Assembly (NCBI GenBank): GCA_027490345.1 | Contig: JAIXYF010000408.1 | Coordinates: forward strand, 1 to 6,711 | Origin: Novosphingobium sp. | GTDB taxonomy: Bacteria; Pseudomonadota; Alphaproteobacteria; Sphingomonadales; Sphingomonadaceae | Reading direction: 5' to 3' | Length of the DNA: 6,711 nt | Shown here: piece by piece, positions 1 through 6,378 of the stretch | Numbering within the stretch: the stretch's first letter is position 1 | Layout of the letters: the number at the start of each line of letters is the position of its first letter | Program-made: the position numbers and the translations under genes | The notes under the pieces: generated by a model | Told to the model about the DNA's origin: nothing | What the model saw: the letters and a program-made list of their open reading frames with translations, nothing else | The model's database searches: none

Positions 1-1992
1 GAAATCATCGAGCGACACGCGCACGCCCAGCCCGCGCAAAGCATGGAGCGTGGCCACGGTCTTTTCGACATTGCCGATGAAAATGCTTTCGGTGATTTCC
101 AGTTCGAGCTGCGAGGGATCGAGCCCCGAAGCCGCCAGCGCACGGATCACCGCTTGCGCCAGCGCGGGGCTGGCAAACTGGCGCGGCGAAATGTTGACCG
201 CCACCGAGAGATCGTCGGGCCATGCCGCCGCCTGATGGCAGGCTTCCAGCAGCGCCCATTCGCCAAGCGGAACGATGAGGCCGGTTTCTTCAGCGAGGGG
301 GATGAATTCGGCTGGGCTGATGGGTCCGCGCACCGGGTGGTTCCAGCGCATCAGCGCCTCGAACCCTTTCACCCGCTGGCGCGCCATGCTGAACAGCGGC
401 TGGAAATGCAGCTCGAAAGCGCCATTCCGAAGCGCCTCACGCATATCCAGCTCAAGCTGGCGGCGGCGGCTGGCGGCTTCATCGAGCGCGGCTTCGAAGA
501 AGTGGTAGGTGCCCTTCCCATCGGCCTTGGCGCGGTAGAGCGCCAGATCGGCGTGCTTGAGAAGAGTATCGCTGTCCGCTCCATCGGCCGGGCCGATGGC
601 AACCCCGAAGCTGGCGGACAAGGCGATGGTGCGGCCTTCCACCGGGTGATCGCGGTTGATGGCATCGTGCAGCAGGGCGGCAATGGCGGTGCAATCGGCG
701 CTGCGGGAAAGGCCGGTGATGAGCAGGCCGAACTCGTCGCCGCCGAAGCGCGCGACCATGGCATCGGGATAGAGATCCTGCAGCTGAACCGCGACCAGCC
801 GCAGCAGGGCATCGCCCGCCGGGTGGCCCATGGTGTCGTTGATGGTCTTGAAATCATCGAGATCGATGAAGGCAACCAGCGTGCGGCAATCCTCGCTCTG
901 GCGCGGCAGGGCGCGCTCCAGCTTTTCGATGAAGTAGCTGCGATTGGGCATCCCGGTGAGGCCATCGTGCAGCGCGGTGTGGACGATCTGGCGTTCGCGT
1001 TCATCGATGGCATCGACCATGGCGTTGAAGCTCTGCGCCAATGCGGCCACTTCGCGGTCTCCGCGCACGGCCACGCGGGTCCATTCGCCCTTGGCAATGC
1101 GGCGGGCAGCCTCGGCCAGCGCGGTCAGCGGGCGGGTGATATCGGCGGCCAGGCGCAAGGCCAGCCACACGCCCAGCAGCGTGCCGGCAATGGCGATGGC
1201 GATCAGCACCAGCCGCGTGCGGGCATAGGCTTCGAGCGCGGCGGCCAGCGGCGAGCGCAGGACAAGCCGCGCCTCCACCCCCTGCTGCAGCGAGGGCAGC
1301 GCGGAAAGGCGGACCAGCTGATCGCCGCCTGCACCCGGCGCAATGACGATCTCGCCGGGCACTTCGCCGCGCAAGGCGCCGTCCAGCGCGCGCGCGTCGG
1401 TCACTTCGGCCAGCATCGGAATGGCGGAAAGTTTGCTGAGCGAGGCGAGTTCGGGCCCGGCGAGCGGCTGGGCAAGCACCAGCCAGCCGGCCAGATCGGG
1501 CATTTCAATGGGTGCTGCCACGACAAGCGCCAGTTTGCCGCCCAGCACCGCCGTGCCGCGGTTTTGCCCGGCTTCCAGCGCGGGAAGCAGCGCGGCGCCG
1601 GACAGGGCCGGTGCGCCGGGCGGGGCCGTGACCGTGCCGTCGAGCGCGACGATGGCCGCCACTTCGGCGCCGGTGCGCTGGCCCAGGCTGGTGAGCGCCG
1701 AGGCGAGCGTGGCGCTGTCGCCCGTGGCGAAGGCTTCGCGGAAGCCGAAATCGCGCGCCACGACGGCTGCGGATTCGCCCAGCTGGGTGCCACGATTGGC
1801 GATGATCTGATCGAACACGCGGGCATTGGCGGCCATATCGCGTTCGGCCGCCTGCCGCGCCATGAGGCTGAGGCCGGAACTGGCGACCCCGACTGAAACT
1901 GCCATGACCGCCACCAGCAGCAGCGCGAACAGCAGCGTGACGCGGGTGCGCAGCGCCAAGGGCGCGTGCAGGCGAGTATCGGGACGCTTCAC
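1..1992 (-). CDS. Membrane-bound GGDEF-EAL c-di-GMP enzyme with periplasmic sensor (3' end cut by window)
   Basis: This is a bifunctional-type cyclic di-GMP protein with 664 residues visible. TM1 lies at about 18-38. A periplasmic region follows at about 45-258, with an RDFGFREA stretch (80-87) like that of double-CACHE sensor domains. TM2 is at about 261-283 and HAMP at about 284-335. The GGDEF domain starts near HDGLTG (342-347), with an intact GGDEF at 417-421. The EAL domain starts near 515, with EAL at 545-547, and N600, E632 and D662-D663 are all in place. Both catalytic centres therefore look usable, although the end of EAL (catalytic Lys, last Glu) lies outside the window. The allosteric I-site RxxD is absent (Tyr and Ala at its R and D positions), so product inhibition of the cyclase is unlikely. 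The GTG start overlaps the cupredoxin gene's TGA as GTGA, implying translational coupling. The start also places a short basic N-terminus just before TM1. The sensed ligand is unknown; the partner gene suggests a redox or copper-linked cue (inference). Confidence 0.93.
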   Translation of the reverse strand, partial: MKRPDTRLHAPLALRTRVTLLFALLLVAVMAVSVGVASSGLSLMARQAAERDMAANARVFDQIIANRGTQLGESAAVVARDFGFREAFATGDSATLASALTSLGQRTGAEVAAIVALDGTVTAPPGAPALSGAALLPALEAGQNRGTAVLGGKLALVVAAPIEMPDLAGWLVLAQPLAGPELASLSKLSAIPMLAEVTDARALDGALRGEVPGEIVIAPGAGGDQLVRLSALPSLQQGVEARLVLRSPLAAALEAYARTRLVLIAIAIAGTLLGVWLALRLAADITRPLTALAEAARRIAKGEWTRVAVRGDREVAALAQSFNAMVDAIDERERQIVHTALHDGLTGMPNRSYFIEKLERALPRQSEDCRTLVAFIDLDDFKTINDTMGHPAGDALLRLVAVQLQDLYPDAMVARFGGDEFGLLITGLSRSADCTAIAALLHDAINRDHPVEGRTIALSASFGVAIGPADGADSDTLLKHADLALYRAKADGKGTYHFFEAALDEAASRRRQLELDMREALRNGAFELHFQPLFSMARQRVKGFEALMRWNHPVRGPISPAEFIPLAEETGLIVPLGEWALLEACHQAAAWPDDLSVAVNISPRQFASPALAQAVIRALAASGLDPSQLELEITESIFIGNVEKTVATLHALRGLGVRVSLDDF

Positions 1993-2603
1993 TTGGCCTG
2001 CACCACAAGCCGAGCGGCGCCGTCATTGGAAACAGTGACGGCCAGCACTTGTTCGCCATCAGCCCCGCGCAGGCGCGGATGCCACACTTTCACCTTGTAG
2101 GCGCCGGGGCCAAGGCCGGGGATGCGGGCATAGCCATTGGTATCGCTCTGCCGGGCATAGGGCGATGAAACCACACGGATATAGCCGCGCATCTGATCGT
2201 GGATATTGCAGCCGAGCGCGACGGTGCCGGTGATGGCAAAGCGCTGCGTGCGGGTCTGATCGCGGCCATAAAGATCGATCTTGAAGCGCGCTGGCTTGGA
2301 AAAGCTGTAAATGCTGTGGCGCACGATATCGAGATTGGGGAACGCCACCGTTGCCCCGGCGGGCACGATCAGCGTGCCGGGCACGAAGGCCTGATCCTTC
2401 TGCGCCATGGCCATGCGCCAGGGAAAGGCCGGTGCAACGCCGCCGCCAGGCTTCTCGACCTCGACCACCGCGCCTTGCAAGGGGAAGCCGCGCGCATCGA
2501 CGACCTGAAACGCGGCTTCGTTCGGGCCGCTCGCCGAAATGGCGGGCACGCAGCACAGCGCGAGGAGCGCGCGGCGAAGGGGAGGAAATCTGGCGGGGGC
2601 CAT
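1989..2603 (-). CDS. Exported cupredoxin-like (amicyanin-type, 'methylamine utilization protein' family) protein
   Basis: This 204-residue protein has an N-terminal signal peptide (RR at 10-11, short hydrophobic core to about 22, likely cleavage near 24-25), so it should act in the periplasm. Candidate type 1 copper ligands are H96 (in VRHSIYS) and the motif GCNIHDQM, giving C132, H135 and M138. The C-x2-H-x2-M spacing is that of amicyanin, which explains why relatives are labelled methylamine utilization proteins; no mau genes are nearby. The flanks (about 32-50, and about 153-203 with TNGYARIPGLGPGAYKVKVW) resemble carboxypeptidase-regulatory-like beta-sandwich strands. The copper loop may therefore be embedded in, or joined to, such a fold (inference). 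Its stop overlaps the start of the GGDEF-EAL gene by 4 bases, so the two are co-translated. It may deliver electrons or copper, or act as a periplasmic partner of the sensor. The start codon ATG lacks a clear Shine-Dalgarno sequence. The copper site is well supported; the role is not known. Confidence 0.88.
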   Translation of the reverse strand: MAPARFPPLRRALLALCCVPAISASGPNEAAFQVVDARGFPLQGAVVEVEKPGGGVAPAFPWRMAMAQKDQAFVPGTLIVPAGATVAFPNLDIVRHSIYSFSKPARFKIDLYGRDQTRTQRFAITGTVALGCNIHDQMRGYIRVVSSPYARQSDTNGYARIPGLGPGAYKVKVWHPRLRGADGEQVLAVTVSNDGAARLVVQAK

Positions 2604-2637
2604 GCACGCGTCATGCGCCCGCGCTGGTTAAGATCCC

Positions 2638-2667
2638 CATAAACAACGGGATGGCGCGCTTTACCAA
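2638..2667 (-). promoter_or_regulatory. Candidate promoter for the cupredoxin/GGDEF-EAL pair
   Basis: Reading leftward, TTGGTA (2667-2662) and TTTATG (2643-2638) are separated by 18 bases, a reasonable sigma70-like arrangement. Transcription would start near 2631, giving a leader of roughly 28 bases before the ATG at 2603. Matches to consensus are partial, so this is only a candidate. Confidence 0.3.
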
Positions 2668-2679
2668 TCTTTCAGCGCG
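2655..2679. repeat. Inverted repeat, possible operator
   Basis: Perfect 6-bp arms CGCGCT and AGCGCG are separated by 13 bases. The dyad overlaps the -35 of the candidate leftward promoter and sits 20 bases before the DUF3034 start, so a bound regulator could affect both directions. Short GC-rich arms can occur by chance in DNA like this. Confidence 0.3.
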
Positions 2680-2691
2680 GCTTGTTAAGCC
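2679..2691. repeat. Small perfect hairpin upstream of the DUF3034 start
   Basis: GGCTT-GTT-AAGCC forms a 5-bp stem with a 3-base loop, ending 7 bases before the ATG at 2699. In the rightward transcript it would sit where a ribosome binding site is expected. A related GGTTAAG occurs at 2626-2632. It could be an operator half or an RNA hairpin; evidence is limited to the symmetry. Confidence 0.25.
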
Positions 2692-2698
2692 TTGCGCC

Positions 2699-3595
2699 AT
2701 GCCATTTTCCACCCCGAAGCTGATCCTGCATGGCTTGCGGCGCACGGCGCTGGGCGCCGCGCTATTGCTGGCGAGCCCCGCGCAGGCCGAACCGTTGCTC
2801 GATGATGCCAAGCTGCTGCTGACAGGCGGTGTGACGAGCGTGGACGGCGCCAGCGGCGGCGGGCTGGCCACATGGAGCACGATTGCCGGGCGCGGAAGCG
2901 AACGCGCGATCGGCATCTCGGCGCACGTAACCGGCATCGCACTGCCTGATTATGGCTGGCAGAGCCACGGACTTGCCCTTGGCATCCATGACCGGGTGGA
3001 ACTGGCCTATGCGCGGGTGAACTTCGATACCCGCGCGGTGGGGGCCGCGCTGGGGCTGGGCCGCGGCTTCCGGTTCAATCAGGACATTTTCTCGGCCAAA
3101 CTGCGGCTGGTGGGCGATCTCGTCTATGGCCCGGCGCTGCTGCCCGCGATTGCGGTGGGCGCAGCGCACAAGCGCAGCCTTGATGGCGCCATCGTGCGCG
3201 CCGTGGGCGCGGCAGCGGCCAAGGGCACTGACTTTACCGTGAGCGCCACCAAGCTGCTGCTTTCGCGCAGCATTCTGGTGAATGCAACGGCGCGGCTAAC
3301 GCGGGCCAACCAGTTCGGCCTGCTCGGTTTTGGCGGCGGGAAGCAGCGTGGACGCACGGTGCAGTTCGAAGGTTCGCTGGCGTGGCAGGCCTCGCGCCGT
3401 CTGGCGCTGGGCGGCGAATTTCGCACGCGGCCCGACAATCTGGGGATCGCTCAGGAGAACGACGCGTTCGACCTGTTTGCGGCTTGGGCCCCGGTGCGGA
3501 ACCTGACCGTGACGGCGGCCTATGTCGACGTGGGTTCAGTGGCGACGTTCAAGGGCCAGCGCGGGGCGCTGCTGTCGCTTCAGGCGGCATTCTGA
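2699..3595 (+). CDS. DUF3034-family outer-membrane beta-barrel protein
   Basis: This 298-residue protein has a signal peptide (LRR at 13-15, hydrophobic core 17-25, cleavage likely after AQA at 28-30). Recognisable DUF3034 features follow in order: KLLLTGGVTSVDGASGGGL (38-56), DYGWQSHGLALGIHDRVELAY (84-104), the FDT segment (109-111), FNQDIFSAKLRLVGD (126-140), and a C-terminal RTRPDNLGIAQENDAFDLFAAW-type stretch (242-263). It ends GALLSLQAAF. A terminal Phe after alternating hydrophobic residues is the classic signal for beta-barrel insertion into the outer membrane. The biochemical function of DUF3034 is unknown to me. An in-frame ATG at 2651 would add 16 residues; I chose 2699 because it gives a normal-length signal peptide, but neither start has a strong Shine-Dalgarno. 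The stop overlaps the next gene's start (TGATG), so it is coupled to the globin gene. Confidence 0.85.
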   Translation: MPFSTPKLILHGLRRTALGAALLLASPAQAEPLLDDAKLLLTGGVTSVDGASGGGLATWSTIAGRGSERAIGISAHVTGIALPDYGWQSHGLALGIHDRVELAYARVNFDTRAVGAALGLGRGFRFNQDIFSAKLRLVGDLVYGPALLPAIAVGAAHKRSLDGAIVRAVGAAAAKGTDFTVSATKLLLSRSILVNATARLTRANQFGLLGFGGGKQRGRTVQFEGSLAWQASRRLALGGEFRTRPDNLGIAQENDAFDLFAAWAPVRNLTVTAAYVDVGSVATFKGQRGALLSLQAAF

Positions 3596-4209
3596 TGGGC
3601 AGGACCATGAAGGGCATTCGAGTCATCGCAATAAGCGCGGCGCTGATGCTGAGCGCCGCCAGCCTGCACGCGCAGCAAGCGCCGCAGGAGCCGCCCCCCG
3701 AAGCGGCCGTAGATTGGGACAAGGAATTCGGCGTCACCGAAAAGACGCGCGATCCGGTGACGGGCGAGCTTCCGGTCGATCCTTATGTGCAAAGCAATGC
3801 CAATGCCGGTGCCGCGCCGTTCAAGGGGGACGGCATGGCGCGCGCGTTTGGCGGCAAGGATGGCATCCGCCGCATCGCGCAAAGCACCGTGGCGCGCAGC
3901 GAGGCCGATCCCCGGATCAAGGCGATATTCGAAAAGCACGACATGGGGCGGTTGCGGCGCACGCTGTTCGAACAGTTCTGTTATATACTGAATGCCGGGT
4001 GCGATTACACTGGCCGGGCCATGCCCCCATCGCACAAGGGGCTGGGCACGACGCGCGCCGATCTCAACGCGCTGGTGGAAAACCTGCAGGCGGCCATGCG
4101 CGAAAACCGCGTGCCGTTTGCCGCGCAGAACCGCTTCCTGGCCAAGCTGGCGCCGATGGACCGGCACGTGACCGAGCGCGGCGAAAAGCGGCTGCTGCCT
4201 CGGCGCTAG
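3595..4209 (+). CDS. Exported group 1 truncated haemoglobin
   Basis: This 204-residue protein has a signal peptide (core about 8-22, cleavage near LHA at 24-26), then a Pro/Ala-rich linker to about 75, and a truncated globin domain at about 79-192. Globin landmarks are FGGKDGI (85-91), ADPRIKAIF (104-112, CD1 Phe112), DMGRL (116-120, E7 Leu120), YTGRAM (138-143) and the proximal haem ligand His147 in SHKGLG. Aligned by eye with Mycobacterium tuberculosis TrHbN, distal B10 Tyr is Val99 and E11 Gln is Leu124, giving an apolar distal pocket. Two Cys (129, 136) could form a disulfide in the periplasm. Most truncated haemoglobins are cytoplasmic and about 120-140 residues long, so export and the N-terminal linker are notable. 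The start overlaps the DUF3034 stop, with CAGG at 3581-3584 as a weak ribosome site. An alternative ATG at 3607, preceded by AGGA, would remove four residues. A role in O2, NO or CO binding or haem redox chemistry in the envelope is inferred. Confidence 0.88.
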   Translation: MGRTMKGIRVIAISAALMLSAASLHAQQAPQEPPPEAAVDWDKEFGVTEKTRDPVTGELPVDPYVQSNANAGAAPFKGDGMARAFGGKDGIRRIAQSTVARSEADPRIKAIFEKHDMGRLRRTLFEQFCYILNAGCDYTGRAMPPSHKGLGTTRADLNALVENLQAAMRENRVPFAAQNRFLAKLAPMDRHVTERGEKRLLPRR

Positions 4210-4214
4210 GGCTT

Positions 4215-4227
4215 CCCCTTCAAGGGG
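4215..4227. terminator. Possible short bidirectional terminator hairpin between convergent genes
   Basis: CCCCTT-C-AAGGGG is a perfect short palindrome lying just after the globin stop and overlapping the stop of the convergent M24 gene. It would form a 4-bp GC stem with a 5-base loop on either transcript. There is no T-run on either side, so intrinsic termination would be weak. The position is its main support. Confidence 0.25.
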
Positions 4228-5602
4228 CCGAGGGGATCAGGGTCAGGCTGGTTTGGCGGCCATCGATCCAGCGCACGCGCTCTCCATCGAAGTAGGCGTT
4301 TTCCTCCGCGCGGAAATCGACCTTCTGTCCGCCCCATTCGGGCACGGCGGCATATGTCGTCAGTTCGATTGACCATGCGGTGTTCGCGCGGATCGGACCG
4401 CTGCCGCGCGGATCGGCGGACTGGTTGTCCCAAAATCCGATGGACGGCCCTGCCCCGTGGCCATGCAGGCCGATGGGATGCGAATAGATTGAAGGATCGA
4501 GCCCGGCCGCCACGGCTTCAGCGCGCGCGCGCTCCAGCGCCGCGTTGCCGCTGCGCCCGGCGGCAAACTGGCGCAGGAGCATGTCCTGCAACCGATTGCT
4601 GTTTGCCAGCCCCTGCCTGAGGCCGGCCGGAGCCTCGCTCTCGCCGGGCTTCAGCACATAGGCGAGGTGCTGGGTATCGGTGTTGAGCCTGAGGTAGGTC
4701 AGGCCGAAATCGGTCCACAAGAGATCGCCGGGCCGGATCACTTCGGCGCCTTCGAGCATGCCTTTCGCGCCCTGCCGCTGGATCGCGATGGAGGGGTGGA
4801 ACCACGCAGCGAGGCCGAGCTGGAGCAGCCGATCTCGGTACCACCACTGCACCTGCTCGGCCGTTGTGATGCCCGGCGTGATCACGCGGCGCGAGAACGC
4901 CTCGGCAATCACGGCATGGGCGGTGCGCATGATCGCGGGGTAAAGCGCCATTTCGGCGGGTGTGCGCGTCTCCAGCCAGCGCACCGCCAGCCCTTCTGCG
5001 CTGACGATCCGCTGGCGCATGGCGGCAGGCAGCGCGGCGGCAAACTTGTCGTACTGGCTGACGGTCATGCCATCGGCGAACTGGTGGAGATCGGAGACAT
5101 TGACCGCGATCTTCGCCGGATTGCGCGCCGCGATAAGGTCTGCCGCTGCCTGCCACTGATCGGGCTGCTGCGCGGGATCCCAGGCGGCTGCAAACAGGCC
5201 TCCCAGACCATAGCGGCTGACGGTAAGCCGCTCGACCGGCTTGCCCGCACCGGGATCGTGGAAGATCAGGATCGTGCGCCGCCGCGCGTGCAGGCTCTCG
5301 GCGTCGAGCATCGAGGCGACCACCGGCTCCTCGAAATACTCGCGCGCCACCAGCAGCCACAGATCGATCCCTTCGGCGCGCATGATCGCCGGGATCACGG
5401 TTTCAAGCCGCTGCGCCAGAATGCGGTTTTCGGTTTCAGCCCGTTCACGCGCGGAAAGCAGCGGCGGCACAGCAGGCGCCGCGCTTTCGGCCTCGCTCAT
5501 GGCAATGGGCGGCTGCGCTGCCACCATGGCCGGTTGCACCGCAAGGGCCATCACCCCGGCTGCTGCCGCGAACACCGTCTGTCTTGCCACGCCTGCCCTC
5601 AT
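4220..5602 (-). CDS. Exported M24-family metallopeptidase (Xaa-Pro aminopeptidase/dipeptidase-like)
   Basis: This 460-residue protein has a signal peptide (VFAAAAGVMALAVQPAMVAA, 10-29), so it is predicted to be periplasmic. Residues about 60-215 match a creatinase-like N-terminal domain. Residues about 216-455 form the pita-bread catalytic domain. All five dinuclear metal ligands of the family can be placed: D298 (WTDFG), D309 (NTDTQ), H375 (SHPIG, followed by LHGHGAG), E413 (WSIEL) and E433 (FRAEE). It should hydrolyse peptides, probably with Pro at P1', but specificity cannot be read from sequence. The open frame extends upstream to 6004 through the hydrolase gene; those residues are non-homologous in character, and the signal peptide fixes the start near 5602. 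ATG5602 has GGAAGG immediately adjacent with no spacing, whereas in-frame GTG5590 has GAGG six bases upstream and may be the true start, giving 456 residues. The gene is 46 bases downstream of the hydrolase, so probably in the same operon. Confidence 0.88.
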   Translation of the reverse strand: MRAGVARQTVFAAAAGVMALAVQPAMVAAQPPIAMSEAESAAPAVPPLLSARERAETENRILAQRLETVIPAIMRAEGIDLWLLVAREYFEEPVVASMLDAESLHARRRTILIFHDPGAGKPVERLTVSRYGLGGLFAAAWDPAQQPDQWQAAADLIAARNPAKIAVNVSDLHQFADGMTVSQYDKFAAALPAAMRQRIVSAEGLAVRWLETRTPAEMALYPAIMRTAHAVIAEAFSRRVITPGITTAEQVQWWYRDRLLQLGLAAWFHPSIAIQRQGAKGMLEGAEVIRPGDLLWTDFGLTYLRLNTDTQHLAYVLKPGESEAPAGLRQGLANSNRLQDMLLRQFAAGRSGNAALERARAEAVAAGLDPSIYSHPIGLHGHGAGPSIGFWDNQSADPRGSGPIRANTAWSIELTTYAAVPEWGGQKVDFRAEENAYFDGERVRWIDGRQTSLTLIPSAP

Positions 5603-5648
5603 CCTTCCGATCCGCACAGGCAGACATTGGCCGCTTGCCGCTGGCGGA

Positions 5649-6374
5649 TCAAGGCTCGCCCAGTTCATCACGCAGGATCGCCAGCAGCCGCTGCACGGCG
5701 GGCTTTGCGCTGGCCATTTCGAAGTGCTTGAACGGCACTTCGATGCGCCGGTCCGCCTGCCCCTCAGCGCCCGCTGCCGATTGTGGGGCAACGATCCCGT
5801 CGCGCCGCGACCATACCGCAACCGTGCGCACCGGAGGCTTGACGGCCGGGTCTTCGGCAAACGGAACGGCATCGACCGTGTGATCGTTGAGCGCTTCATA
5901 GACGCGCCAAGCATTGTTCGCGCGTCGATCGCCGGAAAAGGGCGCACCCAGCGTGATGACCAGCCGGCAGGCCTCGGGATGGCGCTGCGCCAGCACGCGC
6001 GCATAAAGACCGCCGAGGCTCCAGCCGATCAGCACCACCGGCTCGCCGCACCGCTGCGCCAGCGCACAGAGCCGCGCTTCCAGCCGGGTGATTTCATCGG
6101 GCCGCGCGCCGGTGTTGATCCCCTGCCCCCAGCCTTCCACCACAAACTCGGCGCGAGTGAGTGAGGCGCGCAGCAGCGCCGTGGCCCGATCAGACGATAG
6201 CAGGCCGGGGATGACGAGCACCCCGCGTCCCTTGCCGAAGGGAGGCACGACCACCGGCGCGCGCAACGGCGCCAAATGGATCTTGGGCAAGGCCAGAAAT
6301 TCTAGCGCCCAGCGCCAGCGCGGCGGGGGTTTGACCGACGCCGCGTCCGAAGGTGCGTCGACCGGTGCCGCCAC
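5649..6374 (-). CDS. Alpha/beta hydrolase (esterase/lipase-like)
   Basis: This 241-residue cytoplasmic protein (no signal peptide) has the alpha/beta-hydrolase fold. The first strand and oxyanion region is GVLVIPGLLSSD (51-62). The nucleophile elbow is GWSLGG (117-122) with Ser119. The acid is probably Asp192 in SRRDGIV and the base His217 in FKHFEM. A complete Ser-Asp-His triad is therefore visible. A GWGQG stretch (81-85) precedes the helical part. The substrate is unknown; esterase or thioesterase-like hydrolysis is the safe call. It starts with GTG, 4 bases after the stop of the upstream flavoprotein-like gene, with no strong Shine-Dalgarno, so reinitiation by the same ribosomes is likely. 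The first 18 or so residues are Pro/Ala-rich and could be over-called. Confidence 0.85.
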   Translation of the reverse strand: MAAPVDAPSDAASVKPPPRWRWALEFLALPKIHLAPLRAPVVVPPFGKGRGVLVIPGLLSSDRATALLRASLTRAEFVVEGWGQGINTGARPDEITRLEARLCALAQRCGEPVVLIGWSLGGLYARVLAQRHPEACRLVITLGAPFSGDRRANNAWRVYEALNDHTVDAVPFAEDPAVKPPVRTVAVWSRRDGIVAPQSAAGAEGQADRRIEVPFKHFEMASAKPAVQRLLAILRDELGEP

Positions 6375-6378
6375 GCAC

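Larger units (their letters stand above)
2604..2698. promoter_or_regulatory. Divergent intergenic control region
   Basis: This 95-bp spacer separates the leftward cupredoxin/GGDEF-EAL pair from the rightward DUF3034/globin pair, so it must hold promoters for both. It is visibly more AT-rich than the flanking genes. It contains two inverted repeats (2655-2679 and 2679-2691, listed separately) and a candidate leftward promoter (2638-2667). I see no convincing Shine-Dalgarno in front of either first gene and no convincing rightward -35/-10 pair. Shared control of both pairs by one regulator is an inference from the layout. Confidence 0.6.

Noticed and set aside
43..1896. 617-codon open frame on the + strand, antisense to the GGDEF-EAL gene
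   Set aside because: Its product is a Gly/Arg/Gln/His-rich string with no domain character, while the opposite strand encodes clear GGDEF and EAL motifs. Long antisense frames are expected from GC-rich codon bias.
1989..2603. Methylamine dehydrogenase (mau) operon suggested by the amicyanin-like motif
   Set aside because: No mau subunit or maturation genes are in the window; only the copper-ligand spacing is shared.
2351..2698. Long N-terminal extension of the DUF3034 gene
   Set aside because: It runs antisense through the cupredoxin gene and would place the signal peptide over 100 residues into the protein.
3382..3594. N-terminal extension of the globin gene back into DUF3034
   Set aside because: It overlaps the DUF3034 C-terminus in another frame, and the globin signal peptide begins at 3595-3607.
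4667..5731. 354-codon + strand frame antisense to the M24 peptidase
   Set aside because: No recognisable domain, low-complexity basic composition, and the minus strand carries all M24 metal ligands.
5603..6004. N-terminal 134-codon extension of the M24 gene
   Set aside because: It overlaps the hydrolase gene in another frame, is Arg/Ser/Pro-rich without domain character, and would bury the signal peptide internally.
5241..6164. 307-codon + strand frame across the M24/hydrolase boundary
   Set aside because: It spans two real minus-strand genes and has no coherent domain; it is a shadow frame.
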